Part shown: positions 25,265 to 34,265 of the stretch, one piece after another
Position numbering within the stretch: position 1 is the stretch's first letter
How the letters are laid out: the number at the start of each line of letters is the position of its first letter
From: JBFHRE01 sp036745195
GTDB taxonomy: Bacteria > Actinomycetota > Acidimicrobiia > Spongiisociales > ZC4RG35
DNA: 64,000 nt
Assembly (NCBI GenBank): GCA_036745195.1
Contig: DAIOGO010000002.1
Span: 1 to 64,000 of the forward strand
Reading direction: 5' to 3'
Translations under genes and position numbers: made by a program
Notes under the pieces: generated by a model
The model's database searches: none
What the model was told of the DNA's origin: nothing
The model's input: only the letters and a program-made list of their open reading frames with translations

Positions 25265-25738
25265 ATGCGAGCCATCCGGTCAGAGCCCATCCGCGCCAAC
25301 CTCGACGACATCGACAAGGCGGTCATCCGCCGCCTCCAGGAGGACGGCCGGATGTCCTATGCCGAACTGGGCCCGCTGGTGGGATTGTCACCGGCGGCGG
25401 CCCGCCAGCGGGTGATCCACCTGATCGACTCGGGGGTGATGCAGGTGGTGGCCGTCACCGACCCCACCCGGCTCGGGTTCGACATCCAGGCGATGGTCGG
25501 GTTCCAGGTCACCGGCGACCTGGAGGAGATCGCCGGTCGCCTGGCCCATATCCCCGAGGTGGAGTACCTCGTCATCACCACCGGACGCTTCGACTTTCTG
25601 GCCGAGATCCTGGCTACCACCACCGATCACTTCCTGTCCGTGCTCAACTCGATCCGATCGATGCCGGGCGTAGCTTCGAGCGAGGTGTTCACGTACCTGC
25701 GACTCGAGAAGCAGAGCTATGACTGGGGTGTCCGCTAG
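25265..25738 (+). CDS. Lrp/AsnC family transcriptional regulator
   Basis: The 157-residue protein has an N-terminal winged helix-turn-helix (about 13-60, with DIDKAVIRRLQEDGRMSYAE and LSPAAARQRVIHL). A C-terminal RAM domain follows, which in this family binds amino-acid-like ligands and drives octamer assembly. It is divergent from gabT across a 148-bp region with two TTGC/GCAA inverted repeats. Control of the pot-gab operon in response to GABA, a polyamine or a related amino acid is inferred. Confidence 0.9.
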   Translation: MRAIRSEPIRANLDDIDKAVIRRLQEDGRMSYAELGPLVGLSPAAARQRVIHLIDSGVMQVVAVTDPTRLGFDIQAMVGFQVTGDLEEIAGRLAHIPEVEYLVITTGRFDFLAEILATTTDHFLSVLNSIRSMPGVASSEVFTYLRLEKQSYDWGVR

Positions 25739-25756
25739 GAACCTCCCGGACGGTCT

Positions 25757-27307
25757 TCACCGCTCGAAGACGACCTGGCCCTCCACCACCGTCATGTCGA
25801 CGGCCACCGCCGCCAGGTCGGACGCCCGGTAGGGATCCTGCGACAGCACCACCAGGTCGGCCACCGATCCCCCGGCGACCCGACCTCGATCGTCGAGGTG
25901 ATTGACGAACGCCGAGCCCTCCGTGAAGCCGGCCAGTGCCTGATCCAGCGAGAGCCGCTCTTCGGGGAGGAACACGCCCGTGTCGGGGTGGCCGACCTGG
26001 GTGCGGGTGACGGCTACCGAGACCTGCCACATCACGTTGGCCGAAGAGACCGGCCAGTCACTTCCCATCGCCAGAGTCGCCCCGGCCCGGGCGAGCGCCC
26101 CGAACGGGTACTGATGCCGCGCCCGCTCACCGAGGAAGGGAATCGTCAACTCGGTCATGGCCGGTTCGTTGCAGGCCCACAGCGGCTGGCAGTTGGCCAC
26201 CACCCCCAGTGCCCGGAACCGGGGAACATCGGCCGGGTCGACCAGTTGGAGATGGGCGAGGTGGTGACGCCGGTCCGACGGGCCGTTTCGCCGGCGGGCG
26301 GACTCGACTGCATCGAGGGCGGATCTGACCGCTCTGTCGCCCAGGCTGTGGAAGTGACACTGGAGACCGAGGGCGTCGAGGCGGGTGACGATCTCGGCCA
26401 GATCGTCGGCGGGGATGAAATCGATGCCGAGACCGCCATCCCCGCCCTGATAGGGATGGAGCACGGCGGCAGTGAAGTTCTCCACGACCCCGTCCAGCAT
26501 CAGCTTGACCGACTCCGGTCGATAACGGCCGGTTCCCTCCCGGCTCAACCTTTCGAGTTCGTCGATCTGCTCGAGTCCCCGCTGGCGGTCCCACCACAAC
26601 GCTCCCCGGACCGACGCCACCAATCTCCCCGACTCGACTGCCCGGCAGTAGGCGGCGTGGTACTCGGGAGTGATCCAAGCGTCCTGCCAGGCGGTGACCC
26701 CATGTCCCAACAACCGTTGCTGGCCCCTGTCGAGGGCGAGATCGAGCTCGTCGGGGCTGTCGGGTGGCAGATGCCGCTCGACCAATCGCATCGCTCCCTC
26801 ATGCAAGGTGCCCTGGGGTGAGCCGTCCGGTAGCCGTTCGATCCGTCCGTCGGGCGGATCGGAGGTGGAAGCGTCGATTCCAGCCAGGGCCAGCGCCCGG
26901 GAGTTGACCCAGGCCGAATGCCCGTCACGGACGACCAGGAAAGCCGGCCGGTCGGGGGACAGTTCGTCGAGGAGCTCTTTGGGGGGGCATCCCCGCTCGA
27001 ACCAGTCGAAGGCCCAACCACCCCCCCGCAACCACTCGCCGGCCGGAGCGGCCGCCAGCCGGGACAGACCCGTGTCCCTATCCGGGTCGTCCGACATGTC
27101 ACAACGAATCATCCGCAGACCGCCCTTGATCGGGTGGACGTGGGCGTCCTGGAAGCCGGGAACGAGCATCCGGCCCCGGAGATCGATGGTGCGGTGGGCA
27201 GCCTCCTCCCCGGCCACGAGGACGATCCGACCGTCGCCGACCCCCACCGCCGCATCCGGCGGGCACCCGAACACCGGCCCGTTGACGAAGAGGAGGTCCA
27301 AATCCAT
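25757..27307 (-). CDS. YtcJ-like amidohydrolase family protein
   Basis: Metal-dependent amidohydrolase of the YtcJ/composite-domain type, 516 residues. The first metal motif is HVH at 56-58 (GFQDAHVHP). Later ligands are in CHFHSLGD and HHLAHLQL, and the aspartate in GSDWPV. A C-terminal beta domain ends the protein. Substrates in this family are mostly unknown. The ATG at 27307 is preferred over an upstream in-frame start because TACATT lies 6 nt before it. It is convergent with the Lrp/AsnC gene (18 nt between stops). Confidence 0.83.
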   Translation of the reverse strand: MDLDLLFVNGPVFGCPPDAAVGVGDGRIVLVAGEEAAHRTIDLRGRMLVPGFQDAHVHPIKGGLRMIRCDMSDDPDRDTGLSRLAAAPAGEWLRGGGWAFDWFERGCPPKELLDELSPDRPAFLVVRDGHSAWVNSRALALAGIDASTSDPPDGRIERLPDGSPQGTLHEGAMRLVERHLPPDSPDELDLALDRGQQRLLGHGVTAWQDAWITPEYHAAYCRAVESGRLVASVRGALWWDRQRGLEQIDELERLSREGTGRYRPESVKLMLDGVVENFTAAVLHPYQGGDGGLGIDFIPADDLAEIVTRLDALGLQCHFHSLGDRAVRSALDAVESARRRNGPSDRRHHLAHLQLVDPADVPRFRALGVVANCQPLWACNEPAMTELTIPFLGERARHQYPFGALARAGATLAMGSDWPVSSANVMWQVSVAVTRTQVGHPDTGVFLPEERLSLDQALAGFTEGSAFVNHLDDRGRVAGGSVADLVVLSQDPYRASDLAAVAVDMTVVEGQVVFER

Positions 27308-27313
27308 GGACGG

Positions 27314-27319
27314 AATGTA
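27314..27319 (-). promoter_or_regulatory. -10 element, leaderless amidohydrolase promoter
   Basis: TACATT, 6 nt before the ATG at 27307. Confidence 0.6.
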
Positions 27320-27402
27320 CTGCCCGCCGCCGCCCGCCACGGTTGAGGGGTGGCTTCGAGATTTGGTCGTCTCGAAACCCGCGCAGGGGTGGCCCTATCT
27401 GA

Positions 27403-27408
27403 TACGGT
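27403..27408 (+). promoter_or_regulatory. -10 element for the DUF4190 pair
   Basis: TACGGT, about 24 nt before the ATG at 27433. The short leader holds GAGGAG. Confidence 0.45.
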
Positions 27409-27432
27409 CGCAGACGACGAGAGGAGCCAGTA

Positions 27433-27753
27433 ATGACCGACATGCCTATGCAGCCGCCCCCACCCCCGCCGCCCCCCGCCCAGGGATACCCGGAGGCCAG
27501 CCAGGCCATCACGGCCCTGGTGCTCGGAATTCTGGGAATCGTGGTCTGTCAGATCCTCGCACCGTTTGCCTGGTCGATCGGCAAGAAGGAGTTGGAGGCG
27601 ATCGACGCCGGGAGGCGCCCACCTGAGAACCGGGGAAACGCCAACGCCGGCAAGATCCTCGGCATCATCGGAACCGTGATGCTGGGTCTGGGGCTGCTGG
27701 CGCTGGTCGCCGTCGTGCTCTTCACCACGGTCGCTGCGGTGACCACTTCCTGA
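27433..27753 (+). CDS. DUF4190-like membrane protein, first of a tandem pair
   Basis: The 106 residues start with a proline run (MTDMPMQ then eight Pro), a short YPEASQAI linker and two TM helices (about 27-47 and 74-98) separated by a charged loop ending in AGRRPPENRGNANAGK. DUF4190 proteins have no known function. The next gene is a clear paralogue in the same orientation. Confidence 0.75.
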   Translation: MTDMPMQPPPPPPPPAQGYPEASQAITALVLGILGIVVCQILAPFAWSIGKKELEAIDAGRRPPENRGNANAGKILGIIGTVMLGLGLLALVAVVLFTTVAAVTTS

Positions 27754-27793
27754 CCCGGTCTCGACAGCACCAAGCCATAGGAGGGATCTCTCC

Positions 27794-28093
27794 ATGACCG
27801 ACATGCCACCTCCGCCCCCGCCACCACCCTCCTCGGGCGGGCTCCCGCCGGCCGCTGCCTACCCGGAGAAGAGCCAGGCCACGCTGGCGCTGGTGCTCTC
27901 GATATTCGGGTTCTGCTGCTGGCCGACGGCCCTCGCCGGACTCATCATCGCCAACAACGAAAAGCAGGGGATCACCGCCGGTCGGCGGGATCCGAGCACG
28001 GCCGGCACCGCCCAGGCGGCCTTCATCATCGGCATCGTCATGCTGGTGATCGGGCTCGGGACCTCTTTCTTTGCGTTCAACATGCGGGGTTGA
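27794..28093 (+). CDS. DUF4190-like membrane protein, second of a tandem pair
   Basis: This 99-residue paralogue of the preceding gene has the same MTDMPPPP start, YPEKSQATLALVL and an AGRRDPSTAGTAQAAF loop between two TM helices. AGGAGGGA precedes the ATG by 7 nt. The stop overlaps the start of the DUF2752 gene (TGATG). Tandem duplication is the likely origin. Confidence 0.75.
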   Translation: MTDMPPPPPPPPSSGGLPPAAAYPEKSQATLALVLSIFGFCCWPTALAGLIIANNEKQGITAGRRDPSTAGTAQAAFIIGIVMLVIGLGTSFFAFNMRG

Positions 28094-28491
28094 TGGTGCT
28101 GCTCGTTCGGACATCGGTGAAGGTACGGCAGTGGCCTTGGCTGCTGCCCCCAGCGCTATTCGCCTTTCTCTCGTGGGGGCCTGCCACCCAGGGCCCGACG
28201 ACCTGTCCTTTCGCCATCGTCACCGGCCAGGCGTGTCCGCTCTGTGGTGGCACCCGGGCCGCCTCGGCCCTGGTGCGGGGAGATCTCGACCTGGCCTGGC
28301 AGATGCACCCCGTCATCTTCGTTGCCGCACCGCTGTTTGTGCTCGGCTTCGTCCGCTGGTTGAGGGTACGAAACGGGACGACGGCCCCGCTGCCGGCGCG
28401 TACGGTCAATCTCGCCCTCACCGTCCTGGGAGCAGCGCTGGTTGCGCTGTGGGTGGTCCGAGGCTTGACGGGAACGCTGCCACCGGTGTGA
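28093..28491 (+). CDS. DUF2752 family membrane protein
   Basis: The 132-residue protein has the DUF2752 core CPFAIVTGQACPLCGGTRA with its cysteine pairs, then ALVRGDLDLAWQMHP and three or so TM helices. Function unknown. It is coupled to the DUF4190 gene by a one-base stop-start overlap. The long period-7 repeat begins 6 nt after its stop codon. Confidence 0.85.
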   Translation: MVLLVRTSVKVRQWPWLLPPALFAFLSWGPATQGPTTCPFAIVTGQACPLCGGTRAASALVRGDLDLAWQMHPVIFVAAPLFVLGFVRWLRVRNGTTAPLPARTVNLALTVLGAALVALWVVRGLTGTLPPV

Positions 28492-28496
28492 GAACC

Positions 28497-28806
28497 GATT
28501 AACGATTAACGAAGAAGGAAGAAGGAAGAAGGTTTCAGGTTGAAGGGTGCATGTTGCAGGTTGGGAACCTTGCCCCTGGACCTTGGACCTGGACCTTGGA
28601 CCTGGACCTTGAACCTTGAACCTCTCAACCTTCCTGCCGATGCCCGATAGCCTGCTGGCCTCAGGTTCAACGGTGCAAGTTGAAGGGTTTGAAACCTTGC
28701 ACCTGGACCTTGAACCTCTGAACCTTCTAGCCGATGCCCGACAGCCGATGCCCGACGGCCTTGGGCGCAAGACGCACGACGCAAGACGCAAGGCGCAAGA
28801 CGCATG
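28497..28806. repeat. Period-7 degenerate repeat, locus C (about 310 bp)
   Basis: It fills the space between the convergent DUF2752 and mrp genes. In order it holds two GATTAAC, three GAAGAAG, GTTnnAG units, a long CCTTGGA/CCTTGAA block with a few 6- or 8-nt slips, GCCGATG/CCCGACA units and finally (A/G)CGCAAG units. Stretches 28497-28566 and 28730-28806 keep perfect 7-nt phase through changes of heptamer family. An imperfect inverted repeat (GGTTCAA and GGTGCAAG against CTTGCACC and TTGAACC) spans 28664-28716. Confidence 0.85.
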
Positions 28807-28812
28807 ACGGGC

Positions 28813-29877
28813 TTATCGGATCACCAACTCGGGGTGGGTGCGGACTCGGGGCTTGCGGGCTACCACTGCTTCGGCCAGTTGGTCGAAGGCGGCTTCGGCC
28901 TCGCTCCCGGGGGCGGCCAGGGCCACCGGCACCCCCGCGTCGGCGCCTGCTCGCATCTCGGGCAACAACGGGATCCTGGCCATCAGCGGCACGTCGACCT
29001 CCCGGGCCAGCAACTCGCCGCCACCCTCACCGAACAGGTGGTAGCGGCGGCCGTCGTCACCCGTGAACCAGGCCATGTTCTCGACCACCCCCATCACCTC
29101 CTGGTTGACCTTGGCCGCCATCAGGGCGGCGCGGCGGGCCACCCGCTGGGCGGTGGGCTGGGGGGTGGTCACCAGCAGCACCTGCGCTCGCGGCAGGAAC
29201 TGGGACAATGAGATGGACACGTCCCCGGTTCCGGGGGGCATGTCGACCAGCAACACGTCGGGCTCGTCCCACCAGACGTCCTTGAGGAACTGCTCGATCG
29301 CCTTGTGGAGCATCGGGCCCCGCCAGATGACCGCCTGATCGTCGCCGACGAAGTAGTCCATCGACATGGCCTTCACCCCGTGGGCGGTGGGGGGGATGAT
29401 GGACTCGTCGATGACCACCGGCGGGTGTTCGATCCCGAGCATGCGCGGGATCGAGAACCCCCAGATGTCGGCGTCGATCACCCCCACCGAGAGCCCCCGC
29501 CTGGTCATCGCCACCGCCAGATTGGTGGTCACCGAGGACTTGCCCACCCCGCCTTTGCCGGACGCCACTGCCACCACCCGGGTCCGCGAGCCGGTTTCGC
29601 CCACTCCCGGTCCGGCGGCGGACCGGAGGGCCGTCATCATCGATGAGCGCTCCTCGTCCGTCATCAACTGGAACTCGACCTTGGCACCGGGAGCGATCTC
29701 CCCGATCGAGGCCTCGAAGAAAGGAACACCCTGGTGTTGAGGAACCGGCACCAGGATCGTCACCCGGGGGGCACCGAGACGGCGCTCCTCCAGACCTCCC
29801 ACCATGCCGAGGTCGGCGAGGGACCGCCCGAGGAGGGGGTCCCGGATGGCTCCGATGCGGGTGAGCAGGTCAGACAC
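28813..29877 (-). CDS. Mrp/NBP35-type P-loop ATPase (ApbC-like)
   Basis: Mrp/ApbC proteins carry or insert Fe-S clusters. The 354 residues have an N-terminal DUF59-like region (1-80), the deviant Walker A SGKGGVGKS at 106-114, DADIWGFSIPRML, and MPPGTGD. The C-terminal CxxC that binds the cluster in ApbC-type proteins is absent: the corresponding place reads ENMAWFTGDDGRRYHLFG. The GTG start has AGGGG upstream. It is divergent from a SufR-like regulator, with 57 bp between the start codons. Confidence 0.88.
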   Translation of the reverse strand: MSDLLTRIGAIRDPLLGRSLADLGMVGGLEERRLGAPRVTILVPVPQHQGVPFFEASIGEIAPGAKVEFQLMTDEERSSMMTALRSAAGPGVGETGSRTRVVAVASGKGGVGKSSVTTNLAVAMTRRGLSVGVIDADIWGFSIPRMLGIEHPPVVIDESIIPPTAHGVKAMSMDYFVGDDQAVIWRGPMLHKAIEQFLKDVWWDEPDVLLVDMPPGTGDVSISLSQFLPRAQVLLVTTPQPTAQRVARRAALMAAKVNQEVMGVVENMAWFTGDDGRRYHLFGEGGGELLAREVDVPLMARIPLLPEMRAGADAGVPVALAAPGSEAEAAFDQLAEAVVARKPRVRTHPELVIR

Positions 29878-29922
29878 AGGTGATTTCCCCTATCCAGATC
29901 GTGTTTAGAAAGGTCCGGCAAC

Positions 29923-29928
29923 TATACT
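29923..29928 (+). promoter_or_regulatory. -10 element, leaderless SufR-like promoter
   Basis: TATACT, 6 nt before the GTG at 29935, the strongest -10 in the window. Confidence 0.7.
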
Positions 29929-29934
29929 TGCGGG

Positions 29935-30663
29935 GTGTCCAGTCCGATTTCGGCCGCCTCCCGACTCCTCGATGAGAGCATCGGTGACATCACCTCGGCC
30001 CTGGGAGATCCCACCCGCCGGGCGGTGTTCATCGCCGTCCGCGAGGCAGCCGGACCGGTGACGAGCGCAGACATCGCCGAACTGTTCCTCATCCATCCCA
30101 ATGTCGCCCGCCATCATCTCGACAAACTGGCCGCCGACGGGTACCTCGAGGTGACCCGACGCCGGCAGACCGGCCGCAGCGGGCCGGGGGCGGGGCGACC
30201 CGCCAAGTGCTACACCGCCAGCGGCAAGGGCATCGACCTCCATTTCCCCGCCCGGCGCCACGACCTGCTGGTGGAACTGCTGGTGAGGATCATCGAGCGG
30301 ACCGGTTCGGCCGACATCGCCGCCATCGCCGAATCGGTCGGCCGCGAATACGGTGAGGAACTGGCCGAAGAGATCGGTTCGCCCGGGGATGCCGAGTACG
30401 CCACCGCAGTGACCGCCATCGCCCGGGCCATGAGCGGTCTTGGCTTTCAGATGTCGGCCGATCCGGGGGCGGGTCGTTTGACCACCTCGTCCTGCCCGTT
30501 CGGCGACGCCGCCGCCGGTCATCCCGAGGTGCTGTGCTCGCTCGACCGGGGAATCGTGTCGGGGCTGTTCGAGGGGATGAATCAGCCATGTGCCCCCGTC
30601 CTCCATCCCGATCTCGATGTGGCGTGCATCACCGAGGTCCCCGTCTCGATCACCTCGCGATAA
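29935..30663 (+). CDS. HTH regulator with C-terminal cysteine cluster (SufR-like)
   Basis: The 242-residue protein has an ArsR/MarR-like winged helix (about 20-100; LGDPTRRAVF, HPNVARHHLDKLAADGYL). Its C-terminus carries four cysteines, Cys187, Cys201, Cys219 and Cys231, embedded in CPFG, VLCSLDRGIVSGLF and CITEV. SufR-type regulators use such cysteines to bind an Fe-S cluster and repress Fe-S assembly genes. Divergence from mrp supports the same logic here. The GTG at 29935 has TATACT 6 nt upstream. Confidence 0.78.
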   Translation: MSSPISAASRLLDESIGDITSALGDPTRRAVFIAVREAAGPVTSADIAELFLIHPNVARHHLDKLAADGYLEVTRRRQTGRSGPGAGRPAKCYTASGKGIDLHFPARRHDLLVELLVRIIERTGSADIAAIAESVGREYGEELAEEIGSPGDAEYATAVTAIARAMSGLGFQMSADPGAGRLTTSSCPFGDAAAGHPEVLCSLDRGIVSGLFEGMNQPCAPVLHPDLDVACITEVPVSITSR

Positions 30664-30676
30664 CCAGGATGTGCCA

Positions 30677-31495
30677 GTGCCGACGCTGACCATCGGTTCC
30701 GACCGCGCCACCGCCGTCATCTCGCCCAAACACGGCGGCTCCGTGCTCCGTTTCGACGTGGACGGGAGGCCGGCCCTCCGACCCGCAGCCGGTTCGCTCG
30801 ACCCGCGCCAGCTCGCCTGTTTCCCTCTGGTCCCCTACTGCAATCGCATCGCCGGAGGGCGATTCGAACATGGCGGAACCGTGGTCGAGTTGAGCCCCAA
30901 CATCGAGGGTGAGCCGCATCCACTGCACGGACATGGGTGGTTGGAGCGGTGGCACGTGGAACGGGCGGACGCCGCCGGCGCCGAGATCACGCTCACCTAC
31001 CCGGCAGGCTCGTGGCCATGGCGCTACCGGGCGACACAGCGATTCTCGGTGGAGGGAGCTCGCCTCGACATCGCTCTCGACCTCACCAACCTGTCCGATC
31101 GACCGATGCCGGCTGGGATCGGTCTGCACCCCTACTTCGAACGTCCCGCCCGCATCTCCGTCAACCTGGACGGACGCTGGATCGGCCCCAGCACCATCCC
31201 CACCCGGTGGGAGGAGCACTCCGGGTTTCGTTCGGTGGACACAGACTCGATCGTGACGGACGGCACCTACACCGGATGGGACGGCAAGGCCGTCATCGAC
31301 GCCAACGGACGACGAATCGTGCTGACCGCCGACACCAGGCTGCTTCATGTCTTCAGCCCTCCCGGAATGGGCTTCTTCTGTCTCGAACCGGTCACGGCCG
31401 CCCCCGATGCGTTGAATCACCCCGATCGAGGCCTCACCGAGATCGCTCCCTCCGAGTCGATGTCCATCGGAATGAGTATCTCGGTCGAGAACTGA
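30677..31495 (+). CDS. Aldose 1-epimerase (galactose mutarotase family)
   Basis: Interconverts alpha and beta anomers of a hexose in the cytoplasm. The 272-residue beta-sandwich shows NRIAGGRF, the catalytic histidines in HGHGW and GLHPYF, and the catalytic glutamate in CLEPVTAAPDAL. The start is placed at the GTG at 30677 (AGGA 7 nt upstream); the GTG at 30671 is also possible. It begins 13 nt after the SufR-like gene and is probably cotranscribed with it. Confidence 0.85.
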   Translation: MPTLTIGSDRATAVISPKHGGSVLRFDVDGRPALRPAAGSLDPRQLACFPLVPYCNRIAGGRFEHGGTVVELSPNIEGEPHPLHGHGWLERWHVERADAAGAEITLTYPAGSWPWRYRATQRFSVEGARLDIALDLTNLSDRPMPAGIGLHPYFERPARISVNLDGRWIGPSTIPTRWEEHSGFRSVDTDSIVTDGTYTGWDGKAVIDANGRRIVLTADTRLLHVFSPPGMGFFCLEPVTAAPDALNHPDRGLTEIAPSESMSIGMSISVEN

Positions 31496-31523
31496 GTCCG
31501 GTCGGCTCGCGACGGTGGCTCGG

Positions 31524-31529
31524 TAGACT
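31524..31529 (+). promoter_or_regulatory. -10 element, leaderless acnA promoter
   Basis: TAGACT, 6 nt before the ATG at 31536. Confidence 0.65.
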
Positions 31530-31535
31530 CGCCGC

Positions 31536-34172
31536 ATGGTCACGATCACCCGGTTGGACACCCCGCTCGGCTCACGCCAGATCGCCCCCCTCGCCGCCGT
31601 CGGCGACATCGATCGGCTTCCCTACTCGATCAGGATCCTCCTCGAGGCCGCTCTCCGCCATCACGGTGGCGGTCTCGTCTCGGATGACGACATCGCCGCC
31701 ATCCGCCGATACGACCCCCACCATGTCGAGGAACGCGAGATCCCCTTCATTCCGGGGCGGGTGGTTCTGCAGGACTTCACCGGTGTCCCGGCAGTCGTGG
31801 ATCTGGCGGCGATGCGGGCGGCCATCGTCCGCATGACCGGCAACCCGGCGAGCGCCGAGAAGGTCAACCCGGGGGTGCCGTGCGATCTGGTCGTCGACCA
31901 CTCCGTTCAGGTCGACGCCTTTGGGGGGACCGACTCACTGGGCATCAACAGCCGCCTCGAATTCGAGCGCAACCGGGAGCGATACGAATTCCTCAAGTGG
32001 GGTCAGTCCGCCTTCCACAACTTTCGGGTGGTGCCGCCTGCCACCGGCATCGTCCACCAGGTCAACCTCGAATACCTGGCCAGAGTCGTCTGGGACGACG
32101 GCACCTGGCTCTTTCCCGACTCGCTGGTGGGGACGGACAGCCACACCACCATGATCAATGGCCTCGGGGTGCTGGGGTGGGGTGTCGGCGGGATCGAAGC
32201 CGAGGCCGCCATGCTCGGTCAACCGATTTCCATGCTGCTGCCGGAGGTGGTCGGCTTCGAGCTCACAGGGCGCTTGGCCGATGGGGCGACCGCCACCGAC
32301 CTCGTCCTCCGGGTCACCGAGATGTTGCGGGCCCATGGGGTGGTCGGCAAGTTCGTGGAGTTCCACGGGACCGGGCTCACCGATATGCCGCTCGCCAACC
32401 GGGCGACCATCGCCAACATGGCTCCCGAATACGGGGCCACCGTCGGGTTCTTCCCGGTCGACGAGCAGACCCTCCGGTACCTGCGCCTGACCGGGCGTCC
32501 CGAATCCCTGATCGAAACGGTCGAGCAGTACTGCAAGACCCAAGGCCTGTGGCTCGAGCCGGGCCGGCGGATCGAGTACGCCGCCGAACTGCACCTCGAC
32601 ATGTCGACGGTCGAGCCCTCGCTGGCCGGGCCGAGCCGGCCGCAGGACCGAATCGACCTGTCGATGATGAAGTCGCAGTGGGAACAGGATCTCACCGGGA
32701 GGTTCGGGAAGGGGTCGCCTGCCGGGGACCATGTCGAGGTCGATTCCGAGGGATCGAAGTTCGAACTGGCCGACGGGGCAGTGGTCATCGCCGCCATCAC
32801 GTCGTGCACCAACACCTCCAATCCCGACGTGATGATCGGGGCCGGGCTGGTGGCCCGCAACGCCCGCAAGCGCGGGATCGGCCGCAAACCGTGGGTGAAG
32901 ACCTCGCTCGCCCCCGGCTCGCAAGTGGTGACCGAATACCTGAACGCGGCAGGGTTGACCGAGGATCTGGAGGCGGCCGGCTTCTTCACGGTCGGATACG
33001 GCTGCACCACCTGCATCGGCAACTCGGGCCCGCTCCCCCCCGAGATCTCCGAAGCGATCAACGGCAACGGACTGGTGGCCGCCGCCGTCCTCTCCGGCAA
33101 CCGGAACTTCGAAGGTCGGATCTCCCCGGATGTCAGGGCCAACTACCTCGCCTCCCCCCCGCTGGTCGTCGCCTACGCGCTGGCCGGCACCGTCGACTGG
33201 GATCCGACTCACGAGCCTTTCCCCGGCACCGACGTGTATCTGCGGGACGTGTGGCCCTCGGCCGCCGAGATCGACGAGATCGTCTCGTCCTCGGTGACCC
33301 GGGACCAGTTCGTCGACAAGTACGCCGACGTGTTCTCGGGTTCCAGGGAATGGAAAGAGATCGCCACCTCGGGAGGCGCCATCTACGACTGGAATCCCGA
33401 CTCCACCTACATCCAGGAACCGCCGTTCTTCCAGGACCTCGGCCCGGAGGTGCACCCCATCACCGGCATCGAGGGAGCGAGGGCACTGGCCTGGTTGGGG
33501 GATTCGGTCACGACCGATCACATCTCCCCGGCAGGATCGATCAAGCCGGACTCCCCGGCCGGGACCTATCTGATCGATCAGGGTGTTCCGCGGGCCATGT
33601 TCAACTCGTACGGCTCCCGGCGGGGAAACGACCGGGTCATGACCCGCGGCACCTTCGCCAACATCAGGGTCCGCAACCTGCTCGCCCCGGGAACCGAGGG
33701 AGGATGGACCACCGACCTGCTCGATGGGAAAGTCAAGTCGATCTACGACGCCTCCCTCCACTACCAGGCCGAAGGGGTGCCACTCGTCGTCCTGGCCGGC
33801 AAGGACTACGGCATGGGCTCCTCCCGCGACTGGGCCGCCAAGGGAACATTCCTCCTCGGGGTGAAGGCCGTGATCGCCGAGAGCTTCGAGCGCATCCATC
33901 GATCCAATCTGGTGATGATGGGTGTTCTCCCTCTCGCCTTCCCGACCGGGGCGACGGCCGCCACCCTTGGACTGGACGGCACCGAGGTCTACTCGGTCGA
34001 GATCGACGACGGGTTGTCACCTCGCCAGGAGGTCCCGGTCAGAGCGACCAGATCGAACGGAGACACCGTCTCGTTCCTGGCTCGCTGCCGGGTGGAGACG
34101 CCGATCGAGATCGAATACCTCCGTCACGGCGGCATCCTCCACTACGTCCTGCGGGAGATGGCGACTCGCTAA
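31536..34172 (+). CDS. acnA: Aconitate hydratase AcnA
   Basis: Aconitase interconverts citrate and isocitrate in the TCA cycle. The 878 residues are typical of the AcnA/IRP branch (about 890). The [4Fe-4S] ligands are Cys424 (SCTNTSN), Cys490 and Cys493 (GCTTCIGNSG). The swivel domain near the C-terminus has GKDYGMGSSRDWAAKG. Monocistronic, with a leaderless TAGACT promoter. Very long open frames on the other strand and in other frames here are composition shadows. Confidence 0.97.
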   Translation: MVTITRLDTPLGSRQIAPLAAVGDIDRLPYSIRILLEAALRHHGGGLVSDDDIAAIRRYDPHHVEEREIPFIPGRVVLQDFTGVPAVVDLAAMRAAIVRMTGNPASAEKVNPGVPCDLVVDHSVQVDAFGGTDSLGINSRLEFERNRERYEFLKWGQSAFHNFRVVPPATGIVHQVNLEYLARVVWDDGTWLFPDSLVGTDSHTTMINGLGVLGWGVGGIEAEAAMLGQPISMLLPEVVGFELTGRLADGATATDLVLRVTEMLRAHGVVGKFVEFHGTGLTDMPLANRATIANMAPEYGATVGFFPVDEQTLRYLRLTGRPESLIETVEQYCKTQGLWLEPGRRIEYAAELHLDMSTVEPSLAGPSRPQDRIDLSMMKSQWEQDLTGRFGKGSPAGDHVEVDSEGSKFELADGAVVIAAITSCTNTSNPDVMIGAGLVARNARKRGIGRKPWVKTSLAPGSQVVTEYLNAAGLTEDLEAAGFFTVGYGCTTCIGNSGPLPPEISEAINGNGLVAAAVLSGNRNFEGRISPDVRANYLASPPLVVAYALAGTVDWDPTHEPFPGTDVYLRDVWPSAAEIDEIVSSSVTRDQFVDKYADVFSGSREWKEIATSGGAIYDWNPDSTYIQEPPFFQDLGPEVHPITGIEGARALAWLGDSVTTDHISPAGSIKPDSPAGTYLIDQGVPRAMFNSYGSRRGNDRVMTRGTFANIRVRNLLAPGTEGGWTTDLLDGKVKSIYDASLHYQAEGVPLVVLAGKDYGMGSSRDWAAKGTFLLGVKAVIAESFERIHRSNLVMMGVLPLAFPTGATAATLGLDGTEVYSVEIDDGLSPRQEVPVRATRSNGDTVSFLARCRVETPIEIEYLRHGGILHYVLREMATR

Positions 34173-34213
34173 CAAGTCGACTGCCCGGGTTGCGGCTCAT
34201 GGGTCGAGCGACC

Positions 34214-34219
34214 TATGCT
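34214..34219 (+). promoter_or_regulatory. -10 element for the CAP-domain lipoprotein
   Basis: TATGCT, 46 nt before the GTG at 34266, giving a leader of about 40 nt. Confidence 0.4.
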
Positions 34220-34265
34220 GTCACCCGCTAGGGGCACCAACGCCAAACGAAGGGACGACAACCTC

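Noticed and set aside
31880..34231. Very long open frames of 654 and 783 codons overlapping aconitase
   Set aside because: Shadow frames caused by high GC; aconitase is complete with all motifs, and the shadows have Arg/Gly/Pro-rich composition.
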